Positions 47,094-55,190 of a stretch of DNA of 64,000 nucleotides are shown here, one piece after another. The stretch lies in the NCBI GenBank assembly GCA_027485995.1, contig JAIXPW010000077.1, forward strand, positions 1-64,000, read 5' to 3'. The notes under the pieces were generated by a model. The model was not told the DNA's origin and made no database searches. It saw nothing but the letters and a program-made list of their open reading frames with translations. The first letter of the stretch is position 1, and each line of letters starts with the position of its first letter. This stretch comes from Verrucomicrobiaceae bacterium (GTDB lineage: Bacteria > Verrucomicrobiota > Verrucomicrobiia > Verrucomicrobiales > Akkermansiaceae). Made by a program: the position numbers and the translations under genes.

Positions 47094-47677
47094 CAGCCTC
47101 GGATGTAGGAAAGGGTTCCCGGGCAGTGGGCGATTTGAAAGTTCCCACAGCCAGCCGGGCGGAAAGTGTCATCCATCCAATCGCCCAGCGGGATGTAAAG
47201 GGTGCCGGAGGTGCTCGCGGCCGTGGGCAGATCGTTCGAGGGGATCGTGGATCCGGAGCCGATCGAGGCTGAGGTAGCATCGCCACCAGGCATCAGAACA
47301 TCGTCCACCTCGGCCGCGCTGAAGGAGACTTCCAGCCAGACCTGGGTTTCATCCGCCGGGGGTGAGGAAACGGTCCCGATCGAGGTGTCGGAAACGGTGA
47401 TCGAGCCCTCGCCGCCTGTCACCACCCCGCCACGGAGCATGATCGCGGTGCCGTCGATGTAGGTATCCGCGAAGGGACAGTTGGCATCGGCCGCCGCGCC
47501 GCCGCCCAGGGCATTGATGAAGGTGCCGGTGGGGGTGACATCCACGGTCACGTTCTTTCCGGGGCGGACGCGGCCACGGGCCAGCAAGTCCATGATCCGG
47601 TTCGCGGTCGATCCGCGCAGCAGAATGATTTTTCCCGGAGGAAACCGGGGGATCGGGGTCTTGTCTCCGCCTGCCAT
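47093..47677 (-). CDS. Tail-module protein, function unknown
   Basis: 194 residues. The N-terminus PRFPPGKIILLRGSTANRIM is followed by VRPGKNVTVDVTPTGTFINA and a beta-rich C-terminal part (ETQVWLEVSFSAAEVDDVLM, TSGTLYIPLGDWMDDTFRP). It is closely packed in the operon on both sides. It is probably structural and appears specific to this phage group. Confidence 0.55.
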   Translation of the reverse strand: MAGGDKTPIPRFPPGKIILLRGSTANRIMDLLARGRVRPGKNVTVDVTPTGTFINALGGGAAADANCPFADTYIDGTAIMLRGGVVTGGEGSITVSDTSIGTVSSPPADETQVWLEVSFSAAEVDDVLMPGGDATSASIGSGSTIPSNDLPTAASTSGTLYIPLGDWMDDTFRPAGCGNFQIAHCPGTLSYIRG

Positions 47678-47680
47678 GGT

Positions 47681-48406
47681 TCAGCCTCCAGAGGGTCGCT
47701 CTTGTTCGTAGAAAACGTGGGTATCGGTCACGGCCCAGCAAACCTCATTGCCGGTGGCATCCCGGATCGTTGGGCCGCCGCGATCTTCCAGCACCCATCC
47801 GGCGGGGTAGATGTAAACCGGATCCGCGATTCCGGCCCACTTGCTGGTGGGCGCTGTGGGCAGGTTCGGGTAGCCGGCGGGCAGCGCATTGTAGCCAATG
47901 GTGGTGCCGCTGGTGGTGTCTGCCAGCTTGGTCAGATCCGGCGCGGTGGTGGTGACGTAGCTGGTCTTGCAGGTCAGCACCGCTTCGTTTGAGCGGACGT
48001 TGAAGGTGGATGGGTAGGTGTAGGGGTAGCCGGATGGCGTGGTGACTGAGACGTTCGAGGCACTGCCCTGCTGCACCACGCCAGCGGCCTCCCGGTAGTA
48101 GCGCAGAGGTCCGATGCGACCATGGAAAACGATCTGCACCAGGAACAGGTCCTGCATCATTTCCCGGCCGCTGCCCTTCTTCACCCAGAGCGTATCCGTG
48201 CCCAGGCGCGTGCCGGTGGGAAAATGGGTCAGGACCACTTCCCTCACGGTCTCCAGGGCACTGCGGACCAGGTAGGAGCGGGTCACCTCGTCAAAGCCCC
48301 CACCGTCGCCCGCCGGAGACTCTTCCTCCATGAGGAACATCGGCGTGTCCCATTCGAGATCAGCGGCGGCAATGAGAATGCCCAGGGGATGGAGATCAGC
48401 AAACAT
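47681..48406 (-). CDS. Tail-module protein downstream of the tape measure
   Basis: 241 residues: MFADLHPLGILIAAADLEWD, SALETVREVVLTHFPTGTRL, MMQDLFLVQIVFHGRIGPLR, YPSTFNVRSNEAVLTCKTSY. Its start overlaps the stop of the tape measure. Genes at this place usually encode distal-tail or hub proteins. The YPY word recalls repeats in the protein at 36698-37738 of the first module. The role is inferred from order only. Confidence 0.55.
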   Translation of the reverse strand: MFADLHPLGILIAAADLEWDTPMFLMEEESPAGDGGGFDEVTRSYLVRSALETVREVVLTHFPTGTRLGTDTLWVKKGSGREMMQDLFLVQIVFHGRIGPLRYYREAAGVVQQGSASNVSVTTPSGYPYTYPSTFNVRSNEAVLTCKTSYVTTTAPDLTKLADTTSGTTIGYNALPAGYPNLPTAPTSKWAGIADPVYIYPAGWVLEDRGGPTIRDATGNEVCWAVTDTHVFYEQERPSGG

Positions 48407-50274
48407 CAGACAGCTTCCAGGAGGGTGAGGCGACCATCGATCCCCATCAGCGCGGCGTGGATCTTTTCCAGGGGATCGAGCAAGGGGTTCCGGCCATCAG
48501 CGGCGGGAGGGCGGTTGGCGCCGGCCACCGCCTGATTGCCGGCGTTGTTGATGCCGTCGATCTGCTTCTTCAGCGGGGTGGAACGGCGCTTCTGAGCTTG
48601 GCGGCGCTTCCAGGCTTCGTGCTCGGCATCGTCCATGGAGGATTCCGGGAGGCGCTTGCTATCGGCGGCGGACCGGCGATTCATGCGGGCGCGCCAGCTT
48701 TCCTCGGAGTCCTTCAGCCGGATCCGGCGGCGTCCCTCGCCCTCGCCATCTTCCGCACCGCCAGTCTTCGCCACCGGCTTTTGAAGGTTGCTCTTGGCAT
48801 CCGCGAGGGCCTTGGCCAGACCGTCCGCGCTGGTCTTGATCTTCGTCGCGCCTTCTTCGCCCGCCTTCTTGACGGCCGTGCCGTTGATGGCATCGGTGAA
48901 ACGCTTCAGCGCCTCAGGATTCGCCGCGTTCCCCAGATCCCGGAACTTCTGCTTGTCCTCCGTGAGGTCGAAGAAGGGTGTGCCCTTGGCCTTGGTGGCG
49001 GCCTCATTGCCCTTGAAGTCTGCATACCGCAGCTGCTGCACCAGGGCATTGAGCTCGCCGCCGATGTCCGCCGTGTTCATGTTCGCACGGGCCGCGCCGA
49101 AGTAGATCCCGGCACGCTGGCCAGACTGAGCGGACGCATCGCGGACATCTGATGCTTTCTTCTCGAAGGCAGGGCCAAGCCCATCCAGGAACGTGGCCGC
49201 GCCAGCTTCCAGCTCAGAGCGCAGCAGGTTCGCCACGCCGCTGAAGATCGCCTCGAAGAATGCCTGGATGCGCGGCGAGGTGATCTCATTGCGGAAGATC
49301 AGCGCAGCGATGGGCAGGGCCGTGCCCAGATAGGCCGTGACCGACTGAGCGCCGGACAGCAGCACGTTCACCAGGCTCTTGCCACCCAGCACCAGCGAGG
49401 TGCCGATCAGCTCGCCAAAGTTCCCCTGGCTACGGGCGGCGGACATCAGATCGATGAAGGCGGCCATCCCTTCCCCCAGGCGACCGGCCATCGCGATGCC
49501 ATCCTTCAGCATCGGGCGGATGGCGTCATTGATCGGCTGGCCGATGATCCGGAAGATCTCGCCGATGTTGTCCTGGAGAGTGGACCAGAGGCCATTGATC
49601 GTGCCGCTCTGTTCCTGCATCATGTTGAAGAACTGGCCGCCCTTCGAGGTCAGGTTGATGAAGGCCTGTTCGAGCAGCGGGAAGGTGATCTTCCCTTCAG
49701 AGGCCAGGCCCTTCACCTCGGATTCGGTCACGCCGAGTATCTTCGCGAACTGGGAAATGACCGGGATACCCCGGCCGGTCAGCTGGTTGATGTCCTCCGC
49801 GAAGAGCTGGCCCTGGACGCGGGCCTTGCCGTAGATCTCGGCGATTTCTCCGATCGGGGCCTGCACGCCGCTGGCCACGTCTCCGATGCGGGTCAGCGCC
49901 TGGGTGACCGTGCCGGCGCTTTCACCGAAGGCGATGAGCTTCCGGCCGGCGTCCGCCAGCTCGGGGAACTCGAAGGGAGTGGCAGCTCCCAGCGCCTTCA
50001 GTTCATTCAGAGTCTTCTTCGCCAGGTTGGCATCGCCCACCAGCGTCTTGAACGCCACTGAGGTGCTTTCCATGTCGGCAGCGGAACTGATCGCCTTCTT
50101 CAGCAGGCCCGCCGCACCGGCCACGCCGAGCAGTGGCCCGGCCACCAGAGCGGCCTTTGCCATCAGGCTGGTCATTGATCCCCGGAACGCGCCCACCGCG
50201 CCCTGGGCGGCGCTCAGTGGATTCATGAAACCCCCGGTCTGGAGTCCCAGGGTGTAGAACATGCCTTGGCTCAT
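48406..50274 (-). CDS. Tail tape-measure protein of the second module
   Basis: 622 residues. The N-terminal 250 residues match the tape-measure N-terminal domain (VAGAAGLLKKAISSAADMES, FKTLVGDANLAKKTLNELKA, GAATPFEFPELADAGRKLIA, QLFAEDINQLTGRGIPVISQ). Hydrophobic helices are in the middle (SVTAYLGTALPIAALIFRNE), and charged helices close the protein. It overlaps the end of the frameshifted chaperone by four bases, the classical order of tail operons. It sets tail length and passes through the membrane on infection. Confidence 0.9.
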   Translation of the reverse strand: MSQGMFYTLGLQTGGFMNPLSAAQGAVGAFRGSMTSLMAKAALVAGPLLGVAGAAGLLKKAISSAADMESTSVAFKTLVGDANLAKKTLNELKALGAATPFEFPELADAGRKLIAFGESAGTVTQALTRIGDVASGVQAPIGEIAEIYGKARVQGQLFAEDINQLTGRGIPVISQFAKILGVTESEVKGLASEGKITFPLLEQAFINLTSKGGQFFNMMQEQSGTINGLWSTLQDNIGEIFRIIGQPINDAIRPMLKDGIAMAGRLGEGMAAFIDLMSAARSQGNFGELIGTSLVLGGKSLVNVLLSGAQSVTAYLGTALPIAALIFRNEITSPRIQAFFEAIFSGVANLLRSELEAGAATFLDGLGPAFEKKASDVRDASAQSGQRAGIYFGAARANMNTADIGGELNALVQQLRYADFKGNEAATKAKGTPFFDLTEDKQKFRDLGNAANPEALKRFTDAINGTAVKKAGEEGATKIKTSADGLAKALADAKSNLQKPVAKTGGAEDGEGEGRRRIRLKDSEESWRARMNRRSAADSKRLPESSMDDAEHEAWKRRQAQKRRSTPLKKQIDGINNAGNQAVAGANRPPAADGRNPLLDPLEKIHAALMGIDGRLTLLEAV

Positions 50275-50595
50275 TTTTGTGGGGTCTTAGGGGTGGGAAC
50301 GATCCGGTAGTTATCCTTCAGCCAGGCGGTGACTTCCTCACGCTTTGAAAGGCTGGCCTTGTCTCCGTAGCCGGGGCCGCTGGCGGTGTGGCCCAGGCGC
50401 TCCGCCCGCACCGGCAGCAGGGCGAAGGCGGCCCGGATCGGGAACCGGAAGACTGCCTCGTGAAGGGTCTGCCGGTATTCCGCCATCAGGAGTTCGATGA
50501 GGGCGGGAGCCCATCCGCAGACGGGGCCTCCGCTGGCTCGGGTGATGGAGGTGGCGCCGGGCTTGGTTCGCTCTCGGGTGAGTTGCTTTTTTTTT
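50271..50595 (-). CDS. -1 frame extension of the tail assembly chaperone (gpGT-like)
   Basis: This frame carries no plausible start of its own near the overlap. From the A9 run it reads KKKQLTRERTKPGATSITRA, then GWAPALIELLMAEYRQTLHE and RFPIRAAFALLPVRAERLGH, and ends 3 bp inside the tape-measure start. About 107 codons are read only if ribosomes slip -1 on the A9 run. In lambda-like tails the analogous GT fusion is made in small amounts to assemble the tape measure. The 218-codon open frame starting at 50927 is mostly a shadow of the upstream gene. Confidence 0.75.
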
Positions 50596-51136
50596 CCGGG
50601 GTGGCCTCGCCGAAGAACTCTTGCATCTGGCCGTTGATGAAGACGTTCACGGCATTGAGCACCGGAGCCGTCATGGAGAAACTCAGTTCGACGGCCGCAC
50701 GTTTCAGCTCCGCGATCTGGCCAGCTTCCAGCAGCTCGTAGGCCCACTCCGGACGCTGGAAGACGAGGGCGGCCAGGGCGATGTCCAGCTGCTTCACCAC
50801 CATGGGCGATCCGTCTGCATTCTCGGCGGCATAGACGCTGCCGAGCTTTTCCAGTGCCAGGAAGGTGCCGATGGAAAGCGGCCGCATCGGAATGCCGGCC
50901 ACGTCCAGCATGTCCGCCCGCGCCCACGCCGCGCCGATGACCATGGAGGAAGTGGCAGCAGGATCGCCAGCGGCGGCCAGGGCCTGCTCGCGGGCGGCCA
51001 CGCCGGAAACATGGCTGTGCCAGTTCGCCTCCATCTGAGTCATCAGCGGAAGGCCCGTCTGCGGACAGACGGGGCGGGGCTGGCCGTTTGGCAGGAAGGC
51101 CGGATCTGGACCGGTGAGGGGGAATTGTGGATTCAT
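50486..51136 (-). CDS. Tail assembly chaperone (gpG-like), frame 0
   Basis: 216 residues from the ATG at 51136, preceded by GAGGACACCGC, one of the few Shine-Dalgarno-like sites here. It has VCPQTGLPLMTQMEANWHSH, ALAALVFQRPEWAYELLEAG and LSFSMTAPVLNAVNVFINGQ, then an acidic/Pro-rich tail after the slippery site. Its place between tube and tape measure and the frameshift signal define it as the short chaperone. An in-frame start at 51166 overlaps the upstream stop and is less likely. Confidence 0.75.
   Translation of the reverse strand: MNPQFPLTGPDPAFLPNGQPRPVCPQTGLPLMTQMEANWHSHVSGVAAREQALAAAGDPAATSSMVIGAAWARADMLDVAGIPMRPLSIGTFLALEKLGSVYAAENADGSPMVVKQLDIALAALVFQRPEWAYELLEAGQIAELKRAAVELSFSMTAPVLNAVNVFINGQMQEFFGEATPEKKSNSPESEPSPAPPPSPEPAEAPSADGLPPSSNS
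50587..50595 (-). promoter_or_regulatory. Slippery A9 run for programmed -1 frameshifting
   Basis: On the minus strand frame 0 reads GAA AAA AAA AGC and the -1 frame reads GGA AAA AAA AAG. Nine consecutive A allow tRNA-Lys slippage. The homopolymer is exceptional in this GC-rich operon and sits where G/GT frameshift sites normally are. Confidence 0.8.
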
Positions 51137-51162
51137 GCGGTGTCCTCTGGGTAGCGGGGTGA

Positions 51163-51921
51163 TCAATCGTAGTTGGAGTTATTCACCACGGCACCGGCGG
51201 AGATCGCTCCCAGTGGCACGCCGCGCAGACTCTGGAAGACGCTGCCGCTGCCCGGCGCGTGGGCCAGGGTGCAGGTCTCGCCGAGATAGATCCGGGTGGA
51301 GAGATTGTAGATGATGGAGGACGTGCCGCTGCCGGAGGCGTAGATCGCACTCACGGAACCGGATCCGCTGGCATCCACCGTGATGCCGGTCACGATGACT
51401 GGCACGCTGCATGGCTCGCTCATCACGAGGGTCAGTTGATCACCCGCCGCGTTGATGGTGGCGCTGGTGATGGTGGGGGCTACGGTATCCACTTCCACGG
51501 TGTCCACCAGAGGAGTCCAGGCGCTGCCGTCGTAGCTCTCAGCGGTCTCACCGGTAAGGCTGTCCCACTTGGTGGCCTGGATGGTCATCATGCGGCCGGT
51601 GGCGTCTTCCCAGTCGATCGAGATGTCCAGGATGCGACCGACCACTTCCACCAGCGGGAAAACGATCTGCTCGCCGATGCCCGGGGCATCCTTTTCCGCC
51701 GTGAAGAGCACCTTGAGGGTCAGCTCGAAACGCGGCTTCTTGAGGATGGCGGCCTTCAGCGCACCCTTGGCGTTGTCGAGTTCTTCCTTGTCCGCCGTGC
51801 GCTTGATGCCGGCGCTCTTGACCTCGCCGAAGGCATCGGAGATCTGGCAGGTGCCGAAGATGATGTTCTGCGGATCTTCCGCGATGACGATGAAACCGGG
51901 GTATTGAGTGGCGAGGGCCAT
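51163..51921 (-). CDS. Major tail tube protein with C-terminal Ig-like extension (second module)
   Basis: 252 residues. The N-terminal 150 have tube-protein character (FGTCQISDAFGEVKSAGIKR, RFELTLKVLFTAEKDAPGIG, VGRILDISIDWEDATGRMMT, IQATKWDSLTGE). From about 145 a Thr/Ser/Gly-rich Ig-like domain follows (TVAPTITSATINAAGDQLTL, TGITVDASGSGSVSAIYASG), a common decoration of siphophage tubes. It is immediately upstream of the chaperone pair. Confidence 0.75.
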   Translation of the reverse strand: MALATQYPGFIVIAEDPQNIIFGTCQISDAFGEVKSAGIKRTADKEELDNAKGALKAAILKKPRFELTLKVLFTAEKDAPGIGEQIVFPLVEVVGRILDISIDWEDATGRMMTIQATKWDSLTGETAESYDGSAWTPLVDTVEVDTVAPTITSATINAAGDQLTLVMSEPCSVPVIVTGITVDASGSGSVSAIYASGSGTSSIIYNLSTRIYLGETCTLAHAPGSGSVFQSLRGVPLGAISAGAVVNNSNYD

Positions 51922-51933
51922 GGGATCAGGTGG

Positions 51934-52527
51934 TTAGTGGACGGTGAGAGAATCAGTGGGAGCTTCCAGGGAGACGCGGATGACGGTGGGCTCAGCGGGC
52001 AGGGCGGCGGCCGCCACGAAGTCGAGCTGGTGTTGGCGGGTCTCCAGACCTTCGATCAGGAGCCAGTTGGAACCTTCCAGCGCCCAGCCCTTGGAATCGA
52101 CTCCGCAGCCATCCGGAAAGCGCATGGCGCGGAACCAGCGGGAAACGGTCTCGATCCGGCTCAGCAGTGGCGGCGCTCCGGCGGGGCCTGAGCGGTGAAG
52201 CGTTTCCGCCTGGCGGACCGCGAGGCCTTTCGGGGCCTGCACGATCGCAAAGATCCGGTGTTGCCCCATGCCGAGAATCGCATCCGGGTGGCCACCGTAG
52301 CCGGGCCAGCCGATGATCACGCGCCACTTGGGCGGGGCCACGGCCAGCATCTCGATCGCATGCTCTGGATCACTGGCCACATCCAGCACGCCGAGCTGCT
52401 CAGTCACGAGAGGGCGGAGCGTGTTCTCCACGCAGCGCAGCATCTCGTCGGCAGTCATCGGCATGACGCGGAGACTGCCAGCCTCCCCCACCGCCTGCAT
52501 CTGACAGTGGCGGGAGTGGCGGGTCAC
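51934..52527 (-). CDS. Tail terminator/completion-like protein (second module)
   Basis: 197 residues from a GTG overlapping the stop of the upstream fibre gene (GTGA). An ATG at 52464 (MPMTADEMLRCVENTLRPLV) is an alternative start. The body has RVIIGWPGYGGHPDAILGMG, HRIFAIVQAPKGLAVRQAET, RFPDGCGVDSKGWALEGSNW and LETRQHQLDFVAAAALPAEP. That strand-helix arrangement and the position before the tube gene fit Mu gp37-like/terminator proteins. Confidence 0.6.
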   Translation of the reverse strand: MTRHSRHCQMQAVGEAGSLRVMPMTADEMLRCVENTLRPLVTEQLGVLDVASDPEHAIEMLAVAPPKWRVIIGWPGYGGHPDAILGMGQHRIFAIVQAPKGLAVRQAETLHRSGPAGAPPLLSRIETVSRWFRAMRFPDGCGVDSKGWALEGSNWLLIEGLETRQHQLDFVAAAALPAEPTVIRVSLEAPTDSLTVH

Positions 52528-54659
52528 TGAACATGGTCGGAAACGACGTTGTAGGGCGTGGGAACTAGGTTTGTGACATTTCCGCCGAGGCCATTCGCAT
52601 CGTTTGATGCGTTGTTCATGCGGCAGTGATAGGCCGCAACGCTCTTGGCAGTGGCAGCGTAAATTGGAACACCGGTGCTGCCTTGGAACACAATGATGTC
52701 CGAGTTGGAAATGACGCTGGTGGAATCCAGTAGCTCAACCGCATTTATCCCGCTGGTGATTGTGGTGATCCTTGAATCTCGAATGGTAGCGCCCTCTAAA
52801 GACATTGGCAGCTCGTTCCCGGTCACCGTGCAACGGACCAATGTTCCGGTGCATTTACCCCCATAGCCGGATTGATTCCCACCGAACGATCCTGATCCCG
52901 CGAAGCAGTCCTCCGCGTATCCCGCAAATGTTCCAGACGTGCTAGGATCGCTGTTCGTGCTACCGAAGCAACCAGCTCCGCCACGGCAACGGATAAACGT
53001 GCCATTGATTGTATTGCCGATCCCGAATGAAGTGTTTCCAGCAACACATTCAAGAAACACGACTCCGGCTGGAATGGAGATCCCAGTGATGTTACAGCCC
53101 GCAAATCCGCATGCTCCTTCTACTCCGTCAAACGAGTATCCAATGCAAACGCACCTTTCAAATCTGGTCGATGGATCAATCGAGTAAAATGGCTTTCTGG
53201 CCTCTGTTGGATAGTCTCCAACAAATGAGAATGGACCAGCCATGCAATCATACATTTTTGCTGAGAAAACTGCCGTTGGCGCAATCTTATCGCCGTAGCC
53301 ACAACGAAAGGACGCCGAATTGGAAACGCATCCAATCCATGTTCCCGAAAAGCTTTCATAGGCACGAACTCCACCGCAGGTTGCGAACGTTGAGCACGCA
53401 CTCCAGAAATACATGTCCTGATAAAGAGAGGTTGCGTTGTCGCATCCAGGACCGATCAGAAGCGCACCCCAATCAAGGGCATCAAGAAACAGGTTTTCCG
53501 AAAGAAATCCGACACCAAGCCCAAGGTGTGCGACGGTGAATCCGTAAAGCTTCACATTGTCTGCCAGCTGCGTGATGGTGCTCACATAATCCGTCTCAGA
53601 ATAGACCACAGTGAAGCCTGGTCGATAGGTTGAAAAGTCGATCGGGTTCGATTCTCCAATGTTATCCACATCAAACTCCCTACGCGGAGAGGGCTTAGCG
53701 GGCACAGAGGCAATGAGATCCACGAACTCTCCATCAAGTGTCAACGTGGCCGTCAGTTTGTAGTTTCCGGGAGGGATCGAAACGGCAGCGCGGTTGAATG
53801 CTGATAGAGCCAGCCCGTTTGGCGTCAGAAGCTTCGCGGCTTCGTATGCGGCAACTAGAGCAGCTCCCCGCTGCAAATCGGTGCCAGAGGGATCAACAAA
53901 CACAATAGCGTTGCCATAGAGAGTTCCAGTGATGCCCTGGAAAGTGAATCTGACATCATCGCCAGCCGCCACCGTGCCGGCCGCCGTGCCCACATTCCGG
54001 GTCGCTGCATCGCCAAGATCTGCGATGTCAGCAGCGGAGTGAGTGTGAGCCAGAGGGGTTCTGGCATCACTGAAGCGGGAGTCATCCCCCGCCGCTACGG
54101 TGCCAGCCGTCGTGCCCACATTCCGGGTCACACTGTCGCCGAATCCAAAGTTGGAGATCAGTTGTGCCTGCTCTTCGCCGTTCAGCACCGCCGTTTTGTC
54201 AAACCGGGGAGATCTAGCATCCAGCCACTGCTCGGGATCAGGTTGAGCCAGCGGCGTGCCTTCATCGCCCGTGATCACCGGGCGCAGCACAGAGAGCGGC
54301 ACGGTCTGGGAAACAAAGTCGCCTTCCTCCGCCTGGATTTGGATCTCGCAGACGGTGTCCAGCTTCTTGGCGGTGCCGATGGCCTCATTGAATGCCACCG
54401 TGTTGAAGCTGAGAACGGCGGTGTAGCCAGTGGAGTCTGCCGTCCATTCGTTGATCGTGACCAGCGACTCGGCATTCTCGATCGCATCTTTTACCATGAA
54501 GGTGATCACCGGATCAGTGAAAGTGGCCCGGTTTTTACCGCGCCAGCATTCCAAGCGTAACACAGAGGGCAGGCCCCATTTTGCGACATAAACCGCCTTT
54601 GCGCCGCCTCGTGGCGCACTCAGAAGACTGCTTTGATCGAGATCGAATGTGAGAAGCAT
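52524..54659 (-). CDS. Tail fibre / beta-helix receptor-binding-like protein
   Basis: 711 residues. The N-terminal 150 residues form a virion-attachment part (SVLRLECWRGKNRATFTDPV). Two repeats TRNVGT(T/A)AGTVAAGDD follow (about 185-240, with ARTPLAHTHSAADIADLGDA), a pattern common in fibres. A long parallel beta-helix (SIPPGNYKLTATLTLDGEFV, GTFIRCRGGAGCFGS, GTFAGYAEDCFAGSGSFGG, GTLVRCTVTGNELPM) with many Cys makes up the rest. Base composition from about 52.6 to 53.7 kb is visibly AT-richer than the neighbours. Its location between the gp36- and gp37-like genes is unusual for a fibre gene. Confidence 0.7.
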   Translation of the reverse strand: MLLTFDLDQSSLLSAPRGGAKAVYVAKWGLPSVLRLECWRGKNRATFTDPVITFMVKDAIENAESLVTINEWTADSTGYTAVLSFNTVAFNEAIGTAKKLDTVCEIQIQAEEGDFVSQTVPLSVLRPVITGDEGTPLAQPDPEQWLDARSPRFDKTAVLNGEEQAQLISNFGFGDSVTRNVGTTAGTVAAGDDSRFSDARTPLAHTHSAADIADLGDAATRNVGTAAGTVAAGDDVRFTFQGITGTLYGNAIVFVDPSGTDLQRGAALVAAYEAAKLLTPNGLALSAFNRAAVSIPPGNYKLTATLTLDGEFVDLIASVPAKPSPRREFDVDNIGESNPIDFSTYRPGFTVVYSETDYVSTITQLADNVKLYGFTVAHLGLGVGFLSENLFLDALDWGALLIGPGCDNATSLYQDMYFWSACSTFATCGGVRAYESFSGTWIGCVSNSASFRCGYGDKIAPTAVFSAKMYDCMAGPFSFVGDYPTEARKPFYSIDPSTRFERCVCIGYSFDGVEGACGFAGCNITGISIPAGVVFLECVAGNTSFGIGNTINGTFIRCRGGAGCFGSTNSDPSTSGTFAGYAEDCFAGSGSFGGNQSGYGGKCTGTLVRCTVTGNELPMSLEGATIRDSRITTITSGINAVELLDSTSVISNSDIIVFQGSTGVPIYAATAKSVAAYHCRMNNASNDANGLGGNVTNLVPTPYNVVSDHVQ

Positions 54660-54687
54660 TGGAACTTGGTCTTTAGAACTTGATCCT

Positions 54688-55113
54688 TCATCCGTTCAGC
54701 GTGCCACGCGGCACAGTGCCGGCGGCCTCGGAGATGATGGAAATGGGAGGCCGTGTGGGGGAAGTAGTCACGGTGAGGGATTCCTTCCCGGCGGCGATGC
54801 GGTCCAGCGCGTCACGCCAGCCATTCGCACGCTTGGTGAAGGGGTTCTTCTCCCCATGCAGGCCACGGCGCTGGTAAAGCAGCTCACAGGCGAAGATCAG
54901 GGCCGCTTGGGTGATCACGTCCGGCAGCGGATCGAGCGTGACCGGCACGCCGTAGCGGCGGCCCACGTAGGCATTCACGGCGCGATCGGCAGCCGCAGCA
55001 ATCTGATCCCAGACGCCAGAATCCGCCACGCCATCGCCATCGTCATCCAGCGCCTGGAGAACGAAGTCAGCGGGGATCTCAGCAGAGAGGTCAGCCTGGG
55101 AAATGTAGCTCAT
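54688..55113 (-). CDS. Mu gp36-like (DUF1320) head-tail adaptor
   Basis: 141 residues from the ATG at 55113 (MSYISQADLSAEIPADFVLQ). The typical helical pattern follows: WDQIAAAADRAVNAYVGRRY, GVPVTLDPLPDVITQAALIF and ACELLYQRRGLHGEKNPFTK. This is a clear DUF1320/gp36 family layout. It follows the major capsid gene across a terminator, as in Mu-like phages. Confidence 0.8.
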   Translation of the reverse strand: MSYISQADLSAEIPADFVLQALDDDGDGVADSGVWDQIAAAADRAVNAYVGRRYGVPVTLDPLPDVITQAALIFACELLYQRRGLHGEKNPFTKRANGWRDALDRIAAGKESLTVTTSPTRPPISIISEAAGTVPRGTLNG

Positions 55114-55124
55114 GAGAGGGAAAG

Positions 55125-55157
55125 AAAAACCCGGCGGGGACAAGCCGCCGCCGGGTT
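55125..55157 (-). terminator. Intra-operon terminator after the major capsid gene
   Basis: On the minus strand a 10-bp perfect GC-rich stem (AACCCGGCGG / CCGCCGGGTT) with a 10-base loop is followed by TTT and C. It lies 34 bp after the capsid stop and 12 bp before the next start. It probably raises capsid over tail expression. Confidence 0.75.
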
Positions 55158-55190
55158 TGGGGGTTTCGCGGGGGGAGTGGCGAAAATCGA

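Noticed and set aside
53662-53670. Consensus DnaA box TTATCCACA
   Set aside because: It lies inside the fibre gene and is single. One such 9-mer is expected by chance in a window of this size, so it is not evidence for a target of the DnaA-like phage protein.
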